Assembly: GCF_003268025.1 (NCBI RefSeq)
Contig: NZ_QLUW01000007.1
Coordinates: forward strand, 1 to 64,000
Length of the DNA stretch: 64,000 nt
Source of the DNA: Paenibacillus montanisoli
GTDB lineage: Bacteria; Bacillota; Bacilli; Paenibacillales; Paenibacillaceae
Direction: 5' to 3'
In this document: piece by piece, positions 1 to 10,333 of the stretch
Numbering within the stretch: position 1 is the first letter of the stretch
Layout: each line of letters begins with the position of its first letter
Notes under the pieces: model-generated
What the model was told of the DNA's origin: nothing
Seen by the model: the letters and a program-made list of their open reading frames with translations, nothing else
Database searches by the model: none
Translations under genes and position numbers: made by a program

Positions 1-124
1 CCCCCCTCAAGATGAGATTTCCCAATTAGTAAGACCCCTGGAAGACGACCAGGTTGATAGGTTCGAGGTGGAAGCGCAGCAATGTGTGGAGCTGACGAAT
101 ACTAATCGGTCGAGGGCTTATCCT
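1..124 (+). rRNA. rrl: 23S ribosomal RNA, 3' end (partial)
   Basis: The window opens inside the last part of 23S rRNA. The stretch GACGAATACTAATCGGTCGA (94-113) followed by GGGCTTATCC is the highly conserved 3' end of Bacillota 23S rRNA. The 5' part lies outside the window, and the exact mature end is estimated. It belongs to one operon with the 5S gene that follows. Confidence 0.95.
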
Positions 125-241
125 AAATACTTCGAATAAGCAGCTAAAGCAAGAAACCTTCGCAAAGGTTCGTATCCAGTTTTCAGGGCGCAAGCCTTGC
201 AGCTTCAATAAGGATGATCAACCAATCATCCGCCGAACACG

Positions 242-358
242 TTTGGTGGCGATGGCGGAGGGGAACCACGCGTACCCATCCCGAACACGACCGTTAAGCC
301 CTTCAGCGCCGATGGTACTTGGACCGCAGGGTCCTGGGAGAGTAGGACGTTGCCAAGC
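242..358 (+). rRNA. rrf: 5S ribosomal RNA
   Basis: The sequence begins TTTGGTGGCGATGGCG, contains CCCATCCCGAACACG and GTTAAGCCCTTCAGCGCCGA, and ends GTTGCCAAGC; these are the conserved blocks of Bacillota 5S rRNA, and the two ends pair. It lies about 117 bases downstream of 23S and is the last gene of the rRNA operon. A strong terminator follows at once. Confidence 0.96.
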
Positions 359-365
359 ACGAATG

Positions 366-397
366 ACCGACCATATCCGATATGGTCGGTTTTTTGT
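366..397 (+). terminator. rRNA operon terminator
   Basis: ACCGACCATAT pairs with ATATGGTCGGT across a 3-base loop and is followed by a run of T. It ends the rRNA operon directly after 5S. Confidence 0.92.
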
Positions 398-507
398 TGT
401 TGTCTTTTTTTCCATTGCTGGATATATCTCCTACACAATTGCATAGAACGGCAGGTACATACTACTGGTAACGCAGTCATTCAACTTGCCGGGGGTGCAT
501 ACTGACA

Positions 508-1785
508 ATGGTGATGAAGCGTATGAAATTGACATGGGTGCTAATGACCGGGCTGTTTGTTTGCGCAGGATGCAATACAACCGATCGGCAGGATGAGATT
601 CAGCTGCCTCCTTTAACTCAACATATCAAGGAGCAAAACCTTAGCGAATCTCCCGGTCAGTTTCAACTGAAGCTGAAGCATGACGAAAAATTACTCCATT
701 CACGCGACCAACTAAGCAGGCCTCTTCGCATGTCCAGAGGTGTTGGCAAGGTGCTCGGAAATGCCGTTCATCGGAAAATCACGATGCCAAGCGAGCCGGT
801 AAGAGGGATCTACGTATCCGGATGGGTTGCGGGAAGCAAGCGGCGGCTTCAAACACTTATCGACCTAGTCGATCGGACCGATCTTAATGCGATGGTGATT
901 GATGTGAAGAACGATTACGGGCAGCTTACCTATCGCTCGGAGCTGCCTGCCGTTCATGCGATAGAAGCAGACGCTCACGCGACCATTTCCGATATTAAGG
1001 GACTTATTCAGAAGCTGAAGGCTAAAAACATTTATGTGATCGGCAGAGTGGTTGCGTTCAAGGATCCGCTTTATGCGATGAAATACCCGAACATGGCGCT
1101 GCAGAAGCAAAGCGGCGGCGTGTGGCATGATGGGCAAGGGAAAGCATGGCTCGATCCATATCAGAAGCAGGTTCGTTTATATAATGCGGCGATAGCGAGG
1201 GAAGCGGCTGAAATCGGTTTTGATGAAATTCAGTTTGACTATGTGCGTTTTCCCGATAACGGTGCTAAGGTTGACAGTGAAGTGGCTTATAGCGAGCAGG
1301 ATGGAAGGTCGAAATCGGACATCATTTCGTTGTTTCTGCGCGAGGCAAGGGCAGGCATTCATGAGGCGGGCGCCAGAGTGTCTGCGGATGTGTTTGGACT
1401 TGTTACCTCCTCGACCAACGATATGGGGATCGGCCAGTCATGGCGGGCGGTGTCGGGATCGGTTGACGTTATTTCGCCGATGACCTACCCCTCCCACTAT
1501 TCGACAGGCATGTACGGTGTGAAAGAGCCGGATCTTAATCCTTACCAAATCATTCGACAAGCGATGCAAGATGCCAAACGGCGTAATGCCATTATGGAAA
1601 GCAGCGGCAGCCAAAGCACGGCTTCGATCCGGCCTTGGCTGCAGAGTTTTACGGCTAGATGGGTGCATCCGCATCAACAGTATGGAGCCGAACAAGTAAA
1701 CAAGCAGATCCAGGCTGCGCGTGAACAGGGGATAAAGGAGTTCTTGCTTTGGAGCTCTAATTGCAAGTACGATTATCGTTCGTAA
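508..1785 (+). CDS. Putative glycoside hydrolase lipoprotein (DUF4015-like)
   Basis: A 425-residue protein. The N-terminus has basic residues, a hydrophobic stretch and a lipobox-like VCAGC (about residues 18-22), so it should be exported and lipid-anchored. The body begins with VRGIYVSGW and contains VIDVKNDYG, FDEIQFDYVRFP and MTYPSHY, the pattern of the TIM-barrel DUF4015 family, putative glycosidases of unknown substrate. FDEIQFDYVRFPD carries acidic residues at a typical barrel catalytic position. ATG 508 sits behind GGGGGTG; GTG 511 and ATG 514 are alternatives. It stands alone between the rRNA terminator and the guaB promoter. Substrate and activity are not known. Confidence 0.8.
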   Translation: MVMKRMKLTWVLMTGLFVCAGCNTTDRQDEIQLPPLTQHIKEQNLSESPGQFQLKLKHDEKLLHSRDQLSRPLRMSRGVGKVLGNAVHRKITMPSEPVRGIYVSGWVAGSKRRLQTLIDLVDRTDLNAMVIDVKNDYGQLTYRSELPAVHAIEADAHATISDIKGLIQKLKAKNIYVIGRVVAFKDPLYAMKYPNMALQKQSGGVWHDGQGKAWLDPYQKQVRLYNAAIAREAAEIGFDEIQFDYVRFPDNGAKVDSEVAYSEQDGRSKSDIISLFLREARAGIHEAGARVSADVFGLVTSSTNDMGIGQSWRAVSGSVDVISPMTYPSHYSTGMYGVKEPDLNPYQIIRQAMQDAKRRNAIMESSGSQSTASIRPWLQSFTARWVHPHQQYGAEQVNKQIQAAREQGIKEFLLWSSNCKYDYRS

Positions 1786-1815
1786 TATGGACAAAATCAT
1801 CCTGCTGCAGTTACC

Positions 1816-1844
1816 TTGACAGCCCCTAACCCCTCTGCTAATAT
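1816..1844 (+). promoter_or_regulatory. Sigma-A promoter of guaB
   Basis: TTGACA (1816-1821) and TAATAT (1839-1844) are separated by exactly 17 bases. It lies about 90 bases upstream of the guaB start, leaving a leader that contains a short CCGTTATAACGG palindrome and a T run. Confidence 0.75.
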
Positions 1845-1902
1845 TGCAATAATATCCGCGGGCTTGGCCGTTATAACGGATTTTTTGTGCCCGTTTGTGT
1901 GA

Positions 1903-3390
<1,488 letters not shown>

Positions 3391-3439
3391 TCTAGCGGCA
3401 CAGTTTTTTTCTACGAGATTAATGAACTAGGACTATAGG

Positions 3440-3482
3440 CAGGAAGATGGTGGGAAACACCGTTTTCCTGTCTTTCTTTTTT
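3440..3482 (+). terminator. guaB terminator
   Basis: CAGGAAGATGGTG pairs imperfectly with CACCGTTTTCCTG, followed by TCTTTCTTTTTT. Confidence 0.8.
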
Positions 3483-3545
3483 GAATCGGCTAGCTTTGTG
3501 TTACAATACTAGAGAGAATTGAATGATAGAAGAGGAGAGAAGACG

Positions 3546-4829
3546 TTGAAACCGAAAAAGGGATGGGTACGTTTTGTACCGACCGTTTGCGCGACTGTAA
3601 TCGCGATGATGCTCACTGTTAATTTAGGTTCCCAAGCTGCTCAAGCTGCGGAGGCTGCACCGAACCCGCTAGGGGTCGAGGCACGCGCTGCCGTTCTCAT
3701 AGATGCGGATAGCGGCCAAGTTTTGTACGCTCTAGATGCGGATACCGCTTACCCGCCGGCGAGCATGACGAAGCTGATGACGGAATATCTCGTGCTCGAG
3801 GAAATTACGGCCGGGCGTTTGAAGCTGACGGATATGGTAACGACTTCGAAGGAAGCGGCGGATATTCCTCCAGACGGCTCCGCTATTTATTTGGCCGAAG
3901 GGGACAAGCATACGGTCAAGGACTTATATATGGCAATGGCCGTGCAATCTGCTAATGATGCAACCATCGCGTTGGCAGGTCATATCGGCGGTACGGAGCA
4001 GGGCTTCGTCGATAAGATGAACGAGACCGCGAAAGCGCTAGGCCTTAAGTCGGCTCACTTTACAAGCGCGACAGGGCTAGCTGAAACAACGGTTATTTCC
4101 GCGAACGATCTCGCTAAATTCGCGGCAATTTTGATCAAGAAGCACCCTGAGTTTCTGGAATTCTCAAGCACGCCAAGCTACCGGTTCCGCGAACGTGACG
4201 AGACAGAGATGATCAACCTGAACTGGATGCTGGAGTCGAACAAAAACGTCCCATCATTCAAGCAGTATGCGTATCCGGGCGTGGACGGGATGAAAACCGG
4301 CTATATCGGCGCAGCTGGTTATTGCTTTACGGGAACGGCTAAACGCGGCGATATGCGTTTGATCTCTGTCGTTATGAACACGAAATCGAAAGGCGCACGG
4401 TTTATCCAGACCGCGAAGCTGTTCAATTACGGTTTTGATAATTTTGAGAAAAAGACGATTGTTGCACCGAAATCGGTTGTAGAAACGGCAAAGACGGTCA
4501 AAATAAAGAAGGGTGTTTCCAAGGAAGTGCCGATCATGACGGCATCCGATGTAACCTTCCTCGTGAAAAAAGGCGCAACGCCGACCGTTGAGCTGAAAAA
4601 TGTTTCGGTGAAATCGGAAGACGAGCTTGTCGCACCGATCGCGAGCGGCCAAGAGGTCGGAACGGCTACGTACGTGTACAAAGATCCGGACACCGGCCAA
4701 TCGATCGAGAAAAGCGTTAAGCTGATCACCTCCGAGGAAGTAAAGAAAGGCAGCTGGTGGCGTTTGATGTTCCGCTCGCTGGGCGGCTTTATTTCGGGCT
4801 TGTTCAAAGGGATCGTCGATTTATTTTAG
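3546..4829 (+). CDS. dacA: D-alanyl-D-alanine carboxypeptidase (PBP5 type)
   Basis: Removes the terminal D-Ala from peptidoglycan pentapeptides on the outer face of the membrane. The 427-residue protein has a signal peptide ending near AQAAEA, then the three penicillin-binding motifs in order: SMTK (catalytic Ser), SAN and KTG (in GMKTGYIGAAG). The C-terminal beta-rich region and final amphipathic segment (GGFISGLFKGIVDLF) fit the membrane-anchoring helix of PBP5. TTG 3546 follows GAGGAG (3532-3537) by 8 bases; an upstream in-frame TTG at 3519 has no such site. TGTTACAAT at 3499-3507 looks like an extended -10 promoter. Confidence 0.95.
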   Translation: MKPKKGWVRFVPTVCATVIAMMLTVNLGSQAAQAAEAAPNPLGVEARAAVLIDADSGQVLYALDADTAYPPASMTKLMTEYLVLEEITAGRLKLTDMVTTSKEAADIPPDGSAIYLAEGDKHTVKDLYMAMAVQSANDATIALAGHIGGTEQGFVDKMNETAKALGLKSAHFTSATGLAETTVISANDLAKFAAILIKKHPEFLEFSSTPSYRFRERDETEMINLNWMLESNKNVPSFKQYAYPGVDGMKTGYIGAAGYCFTGTAKRGDMRLISVVMNTKSKGARFIQTAKLFNYGFDNFEKKTIVAPKSVVETAKTVKIKKGVSKEVPIMTASDVTFLVKKGATPTVELKNVSVKSEDELVAPIASGQEVGTATYVYKDPDTGQSIEKSVKLITSEEVKKGSWWRLMFRSLGGFISGLFKGIVDLF

Positions 4830-4866
4830 ACAAGGAATAGGCGACCATTTTACTCTGAATTGATGG

Positions 4867-4895
4867 TTGTCGATTTTTCTACTATGCTGTAAAAT
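4867..4895 (+). promoter_or_regulatory. Putative pdxST promoter
   Basis: TTGTCG (4867-4872) and TAAAAT (4890-4895) with a 17-base spacer. A weak hairpin (ACCAT/ATGGT, about 4844-4866) that may end dacA transcription lies just before it. Confidence 0.5.
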
Positions 4896-4974
4896 TATTG
4901 GTTAGAGCTAGCTAGTCCGGAACGATTCACATTCACGGATGACAGTGCAAAAACTTTTGGGAGGATTCACGAAC

Positions 4975-5859
4975 ATGATGGAAACAGGAACTTCGCGCGT
5001 TAAACGCGGTATGGCTGAAATGCAAAAAGGCGGCGTTATTATGGACGTAATGAACGCCGAGCAAGCAAAAGTTGCTGAAGCGGCCGGCGCAACGGCTGTT
5101 ATGGCCCTTGAGCGCGTACCTTCCGATATTCGTGCGGCAGGCGGCGTAGCCCGTATGGCTGACCCTACGATTTTGGAAGAAGTAATGAAGGTTGTATCGA
5201 TCCCGGTTATGGCGAAAGCGCGTATCGGGCATTATGTGGAAGCTCGCGTTCTGGAAGCACTAGGTGCGGACTATATCGACGAGAGCGAAGTGCTTACGCC
5301 GGCTGACGAAGTGTTCCACATCAGCAAGCGTGAATTCACCGTTCCATTCGTGTGCGGCGCGAAAGACCTTGGCGAAGCGCTTCGCCGTATCCAAGAAGGC
5401 GCAGCCATGCTTCGTACGAAAGGCGAGCCTGGAACAGGCAACATCGTAGAAGCGGTTCGTCACATGCGTTTGATCACAGGTCAAATCCGTAAAGTACAAA
5501 ACATGTCCAAGGACGAGCTATATCACGAAGCGAAAAACCTTGGCGTACCTTACGATCTGCTGCTTAACGTTCACGAAACAGGCAAGCTGCCTGTCGTTAA
5601 CTTCGCAGCAGGCGGCGTAGCAACGCCTTCCGACGCAGCACTGATGATGCACTTGGGCGCTGACGGCGTATTCGTAGGCTCCGGTATCTTCAAATCCGAA
5701 AACCCGGAGAAGTTTGCACGTGCCATCGTTGAAGCAACGACGCACTACACGGATTATAAGCTGATCGCGGAGGTGTCCAAGAACCTGGGCACGCCGATGA
5801 AAGGCATTGAAATTTCGAAGCTGAGCGCTTCCGAGCGCATGCAGGATCGCGGCTTCTAA
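4975..5859 (+). CDS. pdxS: Pyridoxal 5'-phosphate synthase subunit PdxS
   Basis: Synthase subunit of the ribose-5-phosphate-dependent vitamin B6 pathway: it makes PLP from ribose 5-phosphate, glyceraldehyde 3-phosphate and ammonia delivered by PdxT. The 294-residue TIM barrel is near-canonical: [38 protein letters not shown] with a catalytic-region Lys, [11 protein letters not shown] and [18 protein letters not shown] at 4959-4964 favours ATG 4975 (ATG 4978 adjacent); an upstream start at 4939 would precede the ribosome binding site. pdxT follows after 23 bases, so the two form an operon. Confidence 0.98.
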   Translation: MMETGTSRVKRGMAEMQKGGVIMDVMNAEQAKVAEAAGATAVMALERVPSDIRAAGGVARMADPTILEEVMKVVSIPVMAKARIGHYVEARVLEALGADYIDESEVLTPADEVFHISKREFTVPFVCGAKDLGEALRRIQEGAAMLRTKGEPGTGNIVEAVRHMRLITGQIRKVQNMSKDELYHEAKNLGVPYDLLLNVHETGKLPVVNFAAGGVATPSDAALMMHLGADGVFVGSGIFKSENPEKFARAIVEATTHYTDYKLIAEVSKNLGTPMKGIEISKLSASERMQDRGF

Positions 5860-5882
5860 TTTCGGAAAGAAGGCATGAACCG

Positions 5883-6473
5883 ATGAAGATTGGAGTACTG
5901 GCGCTTCAGGGCGCCGTAGCGGAACATATACGAAGCATTGAAGCTGCCGGCGGCGAAGGCGTCGCCGTGAAGCGTACGGAACAGCTTCAGGAGTTGGACG
6001 GCCTGATCATTCCGGGCGGCGAGAGCACGACGATTGGCAAGCTGATGCGCAAGTACGGCTTTGTCGATGCGATTCGCGGGTTTTCGGCGCAGGGCAAGCC
6101 GATCTTCGGCACTTGCGCGGGACTGATCGTGCTGGCGGACCGTATCGAGGGCCAGGAGGATGCGCATCTGCAGCTAATGGACATGACGGTCGCCCGCAAC
6201 GCGTTCGGCCGTCAGCGTGAGAGCTTCGAGACGGATCTGGACATCAAAGGAATCAATGAGCCGGTGCGTGCGGTCTTTATCCGCGCGCCACTCATTAAAG
6301 AAGTATCGCCGAGCGTGGACGTACTGTCTACGTATAACGGCGAAATCGTAACGGCCCGCCAAGGGCATCTGCTGGCCTCGTCGTATCATCCGGAGCTGAC
6401 GGACGATTATCGTCTGCATGCGTATTTCCTCGATATGGCGAAGGAAGCGGCGGCTGCTGCGGCAAAAGCATAA
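5883..6473 (+). CDS. pdxT: Pyridoxal 5'-phosphate synthase glutaminase PdxT
   Basis: Class I glutamine amidotransferase that hydrolyses glutamine and channels ammonia to PdxS in a 12+12 complex. The 196-residue protein starts MKIGVLALQGAVAEH and shows PGGESTTIGKL, the nucleophile Cys in GTCAGL, and the His/Glu pair in SYHPELT near the C-terminus. It follows pdxS by 23 bases with its own GAAGG site, and a perfect hairpin terminator lies right after the stop codon. Confidence 0.98.
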   Translation: MKIGVLALQGAVAEHIRSIEAAGGEGVAVKRTEQLQELDGLIIPGGESTTIGKLMRKYGFVDAIRGFSAQGKPIFGTCAGLIVLADRIEGQEDAHLQLMDMTVARNAFGRQRESFETDLDIKGINEPVRAVFIRAPLIKEVSPSVDVLSTYNGEIVTARQGHLLASSYHPELTDDYRLHAYFLDMAKEAAAAAAKA

Positions 6474-6479
6474 GGGGTG

Positions 6480-6506
6480 AAAGACTGCGAATCGCAGTCT
6501 TTTTGC
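6480..6506 (+). terminator. pdxST terminator
   Basis: AAGACTGC pairs with GCAGTCTT across the loop GAATC, followed by TTTTT. It begins almost at the pdxT stop codon. Confidence 0.9.
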
Positions 6507-6528
6507 CGTTTGTGCCATTCTCCGGTGC

Positions 6529-6552
6529 CTCGCGGCGTACGAAAGCCGCGAG
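6529..6552 (+). other. Perfect 8-bp hairpin in the serS leader
   Basis: CTCGCGGC pairs exactly with GCCGCGAG across an 8-base loop, about 40 bases before the serS start. No T run follows, so it is not an intrinsic terminator. I see no T-box sequence (AGGGTGG) in the short 90-base leader. Role unknown. Confidence 0.6.
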
Positions 6553-6593
6553 AATCGGCAATACTGGATATTAAAAAGAGAGGGGCTTCTTGC

Positions 6594-7874
6594 GTGTTAG
6601 ATGTGAAATTGATGCGTAACGATTACGCTAAAGTAGAGCAGGCGCTGAAAAACCGCGGCAAATCGCTCGATTTGATTGCAGGCTTCCCTGCGTTGGACGG
6701 AAAATGGCGCGATATGTTACAGGAGACGGAGCAGCTGAAAAACCGCCGCAACACCGTATCCCAAGAAGTCGCCAAGCTGAAGAAGAGCGGCGGAGACGCG
6801 GAAGCACTCATTCTGGAGATGCGCGAGGTAGGTGACCGCATTAAGGTGCTGGACGAAGAAATTCGCGCAGTGGAAGCAGAAACTGCAGAGCTGATGCTAT
6901 CGATTCCGAATGTGCCGCATGAATCCGTACCGATCGGCGCCTCGGAAGAGGAGAACGTTGAAATTCGCCGCCATGGCGAAGTGCCGGCATTCTCGTTCGA
7001 GCCGAAGGCGCATTTTGAGCTAGCGCAGGATTTGGGCATTCTTGACTTCGAACGCGCGGCTAAGGTAACCGGTTCGCGCTTTGTTTTCTACCGCGGTCTT
7101 GGCGCTCGTCTGGAGCGCGCACTGATTAACTTTATGATGGATCTACATAGCGACGAGCATGGATATGAGGAGATACTTCCGCCTTATATCGTCAACCGCG
7201 ATAGCTTGATCGGTACCGGCCAGCTGCCGAAGTTTGAAGAAGATCTCTTCAAGGTTGCGGATACGGAATATTACCTGATCCCGACTGCGGAAGTGCCGGT
7301 AACCAACGTGCATCGCGAAGAGATTTTGTCGGTTGAAGATCTGCCGAAAAATTTCGTTGCGTACAGCGCATGCTTCCGTTCGGAAGCGGGCTCTGCCGGC
7401 CGCGACACGCGCGGGCTGATCCGCCAGCATCAGTTCAATAAGATTGAGCTTGTGAAGCTGGTGAAGCCGGAGGACTCGTATGCGGAGCTGGAGAAGCTCA
7501 CTGCAAATGCGGAGAAGGTACTGCAGCTGCTAGGCCTGCCATACCGCGTTCTGACGCTCTGCACGGGCGATATGGGCTTCACGTCGGCAAAGACGTATGA
7601 TCTTGAGGTGTGGATCCCAAGCGGCGGCACCTACCGCGAAATTTCCTCGTGTTCTAACTTCGGGGATTTCCAGGCGCGCCGCGCCAACATCCGCTACCGT
7701 CCGGAAGTGAAAAGCAAGCCGGAGTTCGTGCATACGCTTAACGGCTCGGGATTAGCCGTAGGGCGCACCGTTGCGGCGATTCTGGAGAACTTCCAGCAAG
7801 CGGACGGCACGGTTATCGTGCCTGAAGTGCTTCGTCCTTACATGGGCGGCCTCGAGGTTATCGCGCTGCGTTAG
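6594..7874 (+). CDS. serS: Seryl-tRNA synthetase
   Basis: Charges tRNA-Ser with serine. The 426-residue class II synthetase has the N-terminal long coiled-coil arm (about residues 30-100, rich in Glu/Lys heptads), motif 2 [21 protein letters not shown], and motif 3 [21 protein letters not shown] 6594 gives the usual N-terminus ([10 protein letters not shown]) and follows GAGAGGGG; the frame runs further upstream to 6477 but that part covers the pdxT terminator. A tRNA-Ser gene lies only 80 bases downstream, as in Bacillus. Confidence 0.98.
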   Translation: MLDVKLMRNDYAKVEQALKNRGKSLDLIAGFPALDGKWRDMLQETEQLKNRRNTVSQEVAKLKKSGGDAEALILEMREVGDRIKVLDEEIRAVEAETAELMLSIPNVPHESVPIGASEEENVEIRRHGEVPAFSFEPKAHFELAQDLGILDFERAAKVTGSRFVFYRGLGARLERALINFMMDLHSDEHGYEEILPPYIVNRDSLIGTGQLPKFEEDLFKVADTEYYLIPTAEVPVTNVHREEILSVEDLPKNFVAYSACFRSEAGSAGRDTRGLIRQHQFNKIELVKLVKPEDSYAELEKLTANAEKVLQLLGLPYRVLTLCTGDMGFTSAKTYDLEVWIPSGGTYREISSCSNFGDFQARRANIRYRPEVKSKPEFVHTLNGSGLAVGRTVAAILENFQQADGTVIVPEVLRPYMGGLEVIALR

Positions 7875-7903
7875 ACCGTAAACGCCATAGGGGGAATTTG
7901 GAG

Positions 7904-7933
7904 TTGCGATTCTGATTTCCCCTGTGGTAAAAT
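7904..7933 (+). promoter_or_regulatory. Putative tRNA-Ser promoter
   Basis: TTGCGA (7904-7909) and TAAAAT (7928-7933), 18-base spacer, 21 bases before the tRNA. Confidence 0.5.
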
Positions 7934-7954
7934 ACATCTTGTGTCACTTACATT

Positions 7955-8043
7955 GGAGAGATACCGAAGCGGTCATAACGGGGCGGTCTTGAAAACCGTT
8001 AGGGTGCAAGCCCACGTGGGTTCGAATCCCACTCTCTCCGCCA
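7955..8043 (+). tRNA. tRNA-Ser(UGA)
   Basis: Acceptor GGAGAGA pairs with TCTCTCC, followed by discriminator G and encoded CCA. The anticodon loop CTTGAAA gives anticodon TGA at 7990-7992. A long variable arm (GGGTGCAAGCCCACGT region) marks a class II tRNA, and the T loop is TTCGAAT. It decodes UCA and neighbouring serine codons. Confidence 0.97.
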
Positions 8044-8060
8044 TTACTTTCAGAACTGAC

Positions 8061-8096
8061 AGCGCTCAAGCGATCACTCGCTTGGGCGCTTTTTGC
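8061..8096 (+). terminator. tRNA-Ser terminator
   Basis: AGCGCTCAAGCG pairs with CGCTTGGGCGCT, followed by TTTTT. Confidence 0.9.
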
Positions 8097-8159
8097 ATAG
8101 GGCTTCAAGCATAAAAAGGCCTTCCGAGCCGCATATTATCGGCATGGAGGTGGTAAGCG

Positions 8160-8507
8160 ATGAGCAAACACGACGAGTTGTCGATTGATCAACAGCAGCT
8201 GACGGCTGCATGGCAGCGTACGCTGCCGAGTACGATCAACGAAGCGGACCGAGCCGAGGTCATGCCTGATGAAGCGGATCCTAAAGCTCTGCGCGTCACG
8301 ATTCATACGGCTGGACACCAGATGTACACGTTTGATTTTAAGGTAGGCTACGTGGACAGCCGGGAGGTACAAACGACCTTAATCGATGTGGAGAAGGACG
8401 GCCGTACGGTAGACGAGCGCACGGACATCATTCAACAGCTCGTGCAGGATTATACACGTCATATTCATGAGTGCGCACAGGCGCTGCACGGGTTGACGCA
8501 TGCTTAG
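8160..8507 (+). CDS. Conserved hypothetical protein, 115 residues
   Basis: A soluble, acidic 115-residue protein with no signal peptide or membrane segment. The middle (KALRVTIHTAGHQMYTFDFKVGYVDSREV) looks like beta strands, followed by an alpha-helical C-terminus. GGAGGTGG lies 7 bases before ATG 8160. Two tiny hydrophilic genes follow, the second being sspP-like, so a sporulation role is possible but not shown. I do not recognise the family. Confidence 0.75.
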   Translation: MSKHDELSIDQQQLTAAWQRTLPSTINEADRAEVMPDEADPKALRVTIHTAGHQMYTFDFKVGYVDSREVQTTLIDVEKDGRTVDERTDIIQQLVQDYTRHIHECAQALHGLTHA

Positions 8508-8572
8508 CGGAGGTGGAGCCTAGTGCTCCCGGCAGAGGGTGATGCGCAAAGCGAAAGGCAGGAGATCAGGCG

Positions 8573-8749
8573 ATGACAAAGGCAAAAGGAACTGCGGATA
8601 AAAACTTGAGCAACGTCGTGGAGGATTTGGACAAGAATCCGGTGAACAGCCATCATGCGCAGCAGCTGCAGCAGGATACGAATGACCGCCGTCATCAGGA
8701 TCAGCTAAATCACGAAGAGCCTTCCGATCTGTTTCACTCCCGGAGCTAA
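8573..8749 (+). CDS. Small hydrophilic protein, 58 residues
   Basis: An open frame of 58 residues, MTKAKGTADKN at the start, rich in Asp, Asn, Gln and His, with no hydrophobic segment. AGGAGA lies about 8 bases before ATG 8573. It sits between the 115-residue gene and an sspP-like gene; composition and company suggest a minor spore-core protein. It does not match SspL, SspN, SspO or Tlp as I remember them. Confidence 0.6.
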   Translation: MTKAKGTADKNLSNVVEDLDKNPVNSHHAQQLQQDTNDRRHQDQLNHEEPSDLFHSRS

Positions 8750-8780
8750 TCCGGATCTCAGAATAGCGAGGTGCTTTGAA

Positions 8781-8942
8781 ATGACCAATGGCAAGTCGCA
8801 TGCAATTCCCGTTCCAAACCCCTATGAGAATAATAGCTCCAAGTCGCGTTCGGGCGGTTCCCGTCAGCAGGAGCCTCTAAGCGGCTCGAAGAAAACCAAA
8901 CAAGCCAACCACGTGAGTCACAACAACCGCGCAGGTAACTAG
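8781..8942 (+). CDS. sspP: Small acid-soluble spore protein P-like
   Basis: A 53-residue basic, hydrophilic protein. The segment QQEPLSGSKKTKQANH matches the hallmark PEPLSGSKKVKNRNH of SspP, a minor spore-core protein of Bacillus. GCGAGGTG lies 7 bases before ATG 8781 and a terminator follows the stop codon. If correct, it should be made in the forespore; I did not identify a convincing sigma-G promoter. Confidence 0.72.
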   Translation: MTNGKSHAIPVPNPYENNSSKSRSGGSRQQEPLSGSKKTKQANHVSHNNRAGN

Positions 8943-8978
8943 CACTACTATACCGTATCTACAGCCCTCTGGACCCGG

Positions 8979-9006
8979 AGCTCTCTTCGGCGAAAGAGGG
9001 CTTTTT
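8979..9006 (+). terminator. Terminator after sspP-like gene
   Basis: AGCTCTCTT pairs with AAAGAGGGCT across a short loop, followed by TTTTT. Confidence 0.85.
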
Positions 9007-9097
9007 ACATATAGGCATGGCATCTTTTTTAACCTTTCCGATTAGCAGGCGATGGGGTAAAATTGAAGGTGCTCATGAAAAGGAGAGGAGGTATCAC

Positions 9098-10180
9098 ATG
9101 AAGATGGTTAAACGGGGTACAGCACTGCTGCTCGCGGCATCTCTCGCCGTGCTTGCAGGCTGCAGCTCGTCCGATTCGCCGAAAGAGGCGATCTTGGATG
9201 CCATGGTGAAAAATGAGGAAGCGGCAAGCATGACATATAAGGGCACACTAACGATTAACGATTTCTCTCTTCCGCAAGAGGCAGCCGGTGCTGCAGACGG
9301 CGCTAATTCGGCGGTAACCTCGATGATGTTCGCCTTCTTGAAGGGTACGGTTATTAACGTGCATGGGGCCGTTCAGAAGTCGCCTCAACGTGCGGAGCTC
9401 ACGATGGATATCACGCTCGGCAGCGGAGATGTAAAGCTGAACGCGTCAATTCCTTTCATCATTACAAAGGACAAGGCGTGGATCAAAGTGCCGCAAATTC
9501 CAGGGCTTCCGCTGCCGGAGACGATTGCGGGCAAGTTCGTGGAGCTGGATATGAAGAAGCTGGGGCAGGAACAGGGCGTAACGGACGTCGCTTCATCGCC
9601 TCAGATCGGCCAGGAATTGATTCAAGCGCTGCTGGACAGCTTGGACGAGAAAACGTTCTTCAGCGAGCCGGATGCGTCCGATGTCAAAGGATTGGCTGCC
9701 GATCATAAGGTTGATCAGCTCGTTCGTTTCTCCATCAATGAGAGCAATGTAGAAGAAGCGTGGACGGCCATCATGGAGAAAGCGGCGCCGCAGATCATTG
9801 ATATTCTGCTTAAAAACGATGCATATGCCACGGCGCTTAAGCTCTCCAAGACAGATCTGGAAGCGGCGAAAAAGGAGCTTGCCGACAAGCAGAAGGACGG
9901 AAAGCTGCAGGCGGCGATTGACGAGATGAAGAAAACGGTCAAAATTAATCAGCTAGACGTAACCGGCGGTATTACCGAGGATTACTTGACCTATGAAGGC
10001 GTGGATTTGAGCCTGGAATCGGCTGATGCTGCGCAGGGAATGAAGTTGGGCATTCATTTCGATCTTTCCTTTGATGATATGAATAAAGACGTCAAATTCG
10101 AGTACGAGCTGCCGAAAGACTCCGTACCTGTAGAACAGCTACAGGAAATGCTGGGGCTTCCAAGCGCCAGCGAAAAGTGA
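9098..10180 (+). CDS. Lipoprotein of unknown function
   Basis: A 360-residue lipoprotein: basic start, hydrophobic core and lipobox LAGC near residue 20, then a Ser/Asp-rich linker. The mature part (KEAILDAMVKNEEAASMTYKG onward) resembles large Paenibacillus lipoproteins that bind hydrophobic ligands or cell-wall material, but no catalytic motif is visible. A basic, Lys-rich helical stretch occurs around residues 250-290. ATG 9098 follows GGAGAGGAGG; the frame extends upstream to 9017 without a ribosome binding site. Single-gene unit with its own terminator. Confidence 0.8.
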   Translation: MKMVKRGTALLLAASLAVLAGCSSSDSPKEAILDAMVKNEEAASMTYKGTLTINDFSLPQEAAGAADGANSAVTSMMFAFLKGTVINVHGAVQKSPQRAELTMDITLGSGDVKLNASIPFIITKDKAWIKVPQIPGLPLPETIAGKFVELDMKKLGQEQGVTDVASSPQIGQELIQALLDSLDEKTFFSEPDASDVKGLAADHKVDQLVRFSINESNVEEAWTAIMEKAAPQIIDILLKNDAYATALKLSKTDLEAAKKELADKQKDGKLQAAIDEMKKTVKINQLDVTGGITEDYLTYEGVDLSLESADAAQGMKLGIHFDLSFDDMNKDVKFEYELPKDSVPVEQLQEMLGLPSASEK

Positions 10181-10195
10181 ATAAATGTTGTTACT

Positions 10196-10235
10196 AAAGC
10201 CTCTGACATCATCGGTATGTTAGGGGCTTTTTTCC
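10196..10235 (+). terminator. Terminator after the 9098 lipoprotein gene
   Basis: AAAGCCTCTGACAT pairs with ATGTTAGGGGCTTT, then a T run. Confidence 0.9.
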
Positions 10236-10333
10236 CTAAATGGCCTAGTTAGGGGTAAACGGGCTTGATTCACGCATAGGATGGACTATGCAACACAAAT
10301 ACGGGCCGCGGCCCAAGGAAAGAGTGTGAGGAA

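Noticed and set aside
1869-1890. CCGTTATAACGG followed by T run in the guaB leader, as a terminator or attenuator
   Set aside because: The stem is only four pairs once a loop is allowed; too weak to call.
8573-8749. Assignment of the 58-residue protein to Tlp, SspN or SspO
   Set aside because: Remembered sequences of these families share composition but not motifs with it.
10303-10314. GGGCCGCGGCCC palindrome upstream of the Gmad2 gene as an operator
   Set aside because: A GC-rich palindrome of this size can arise by chance in this genome, and no second copy was seen.
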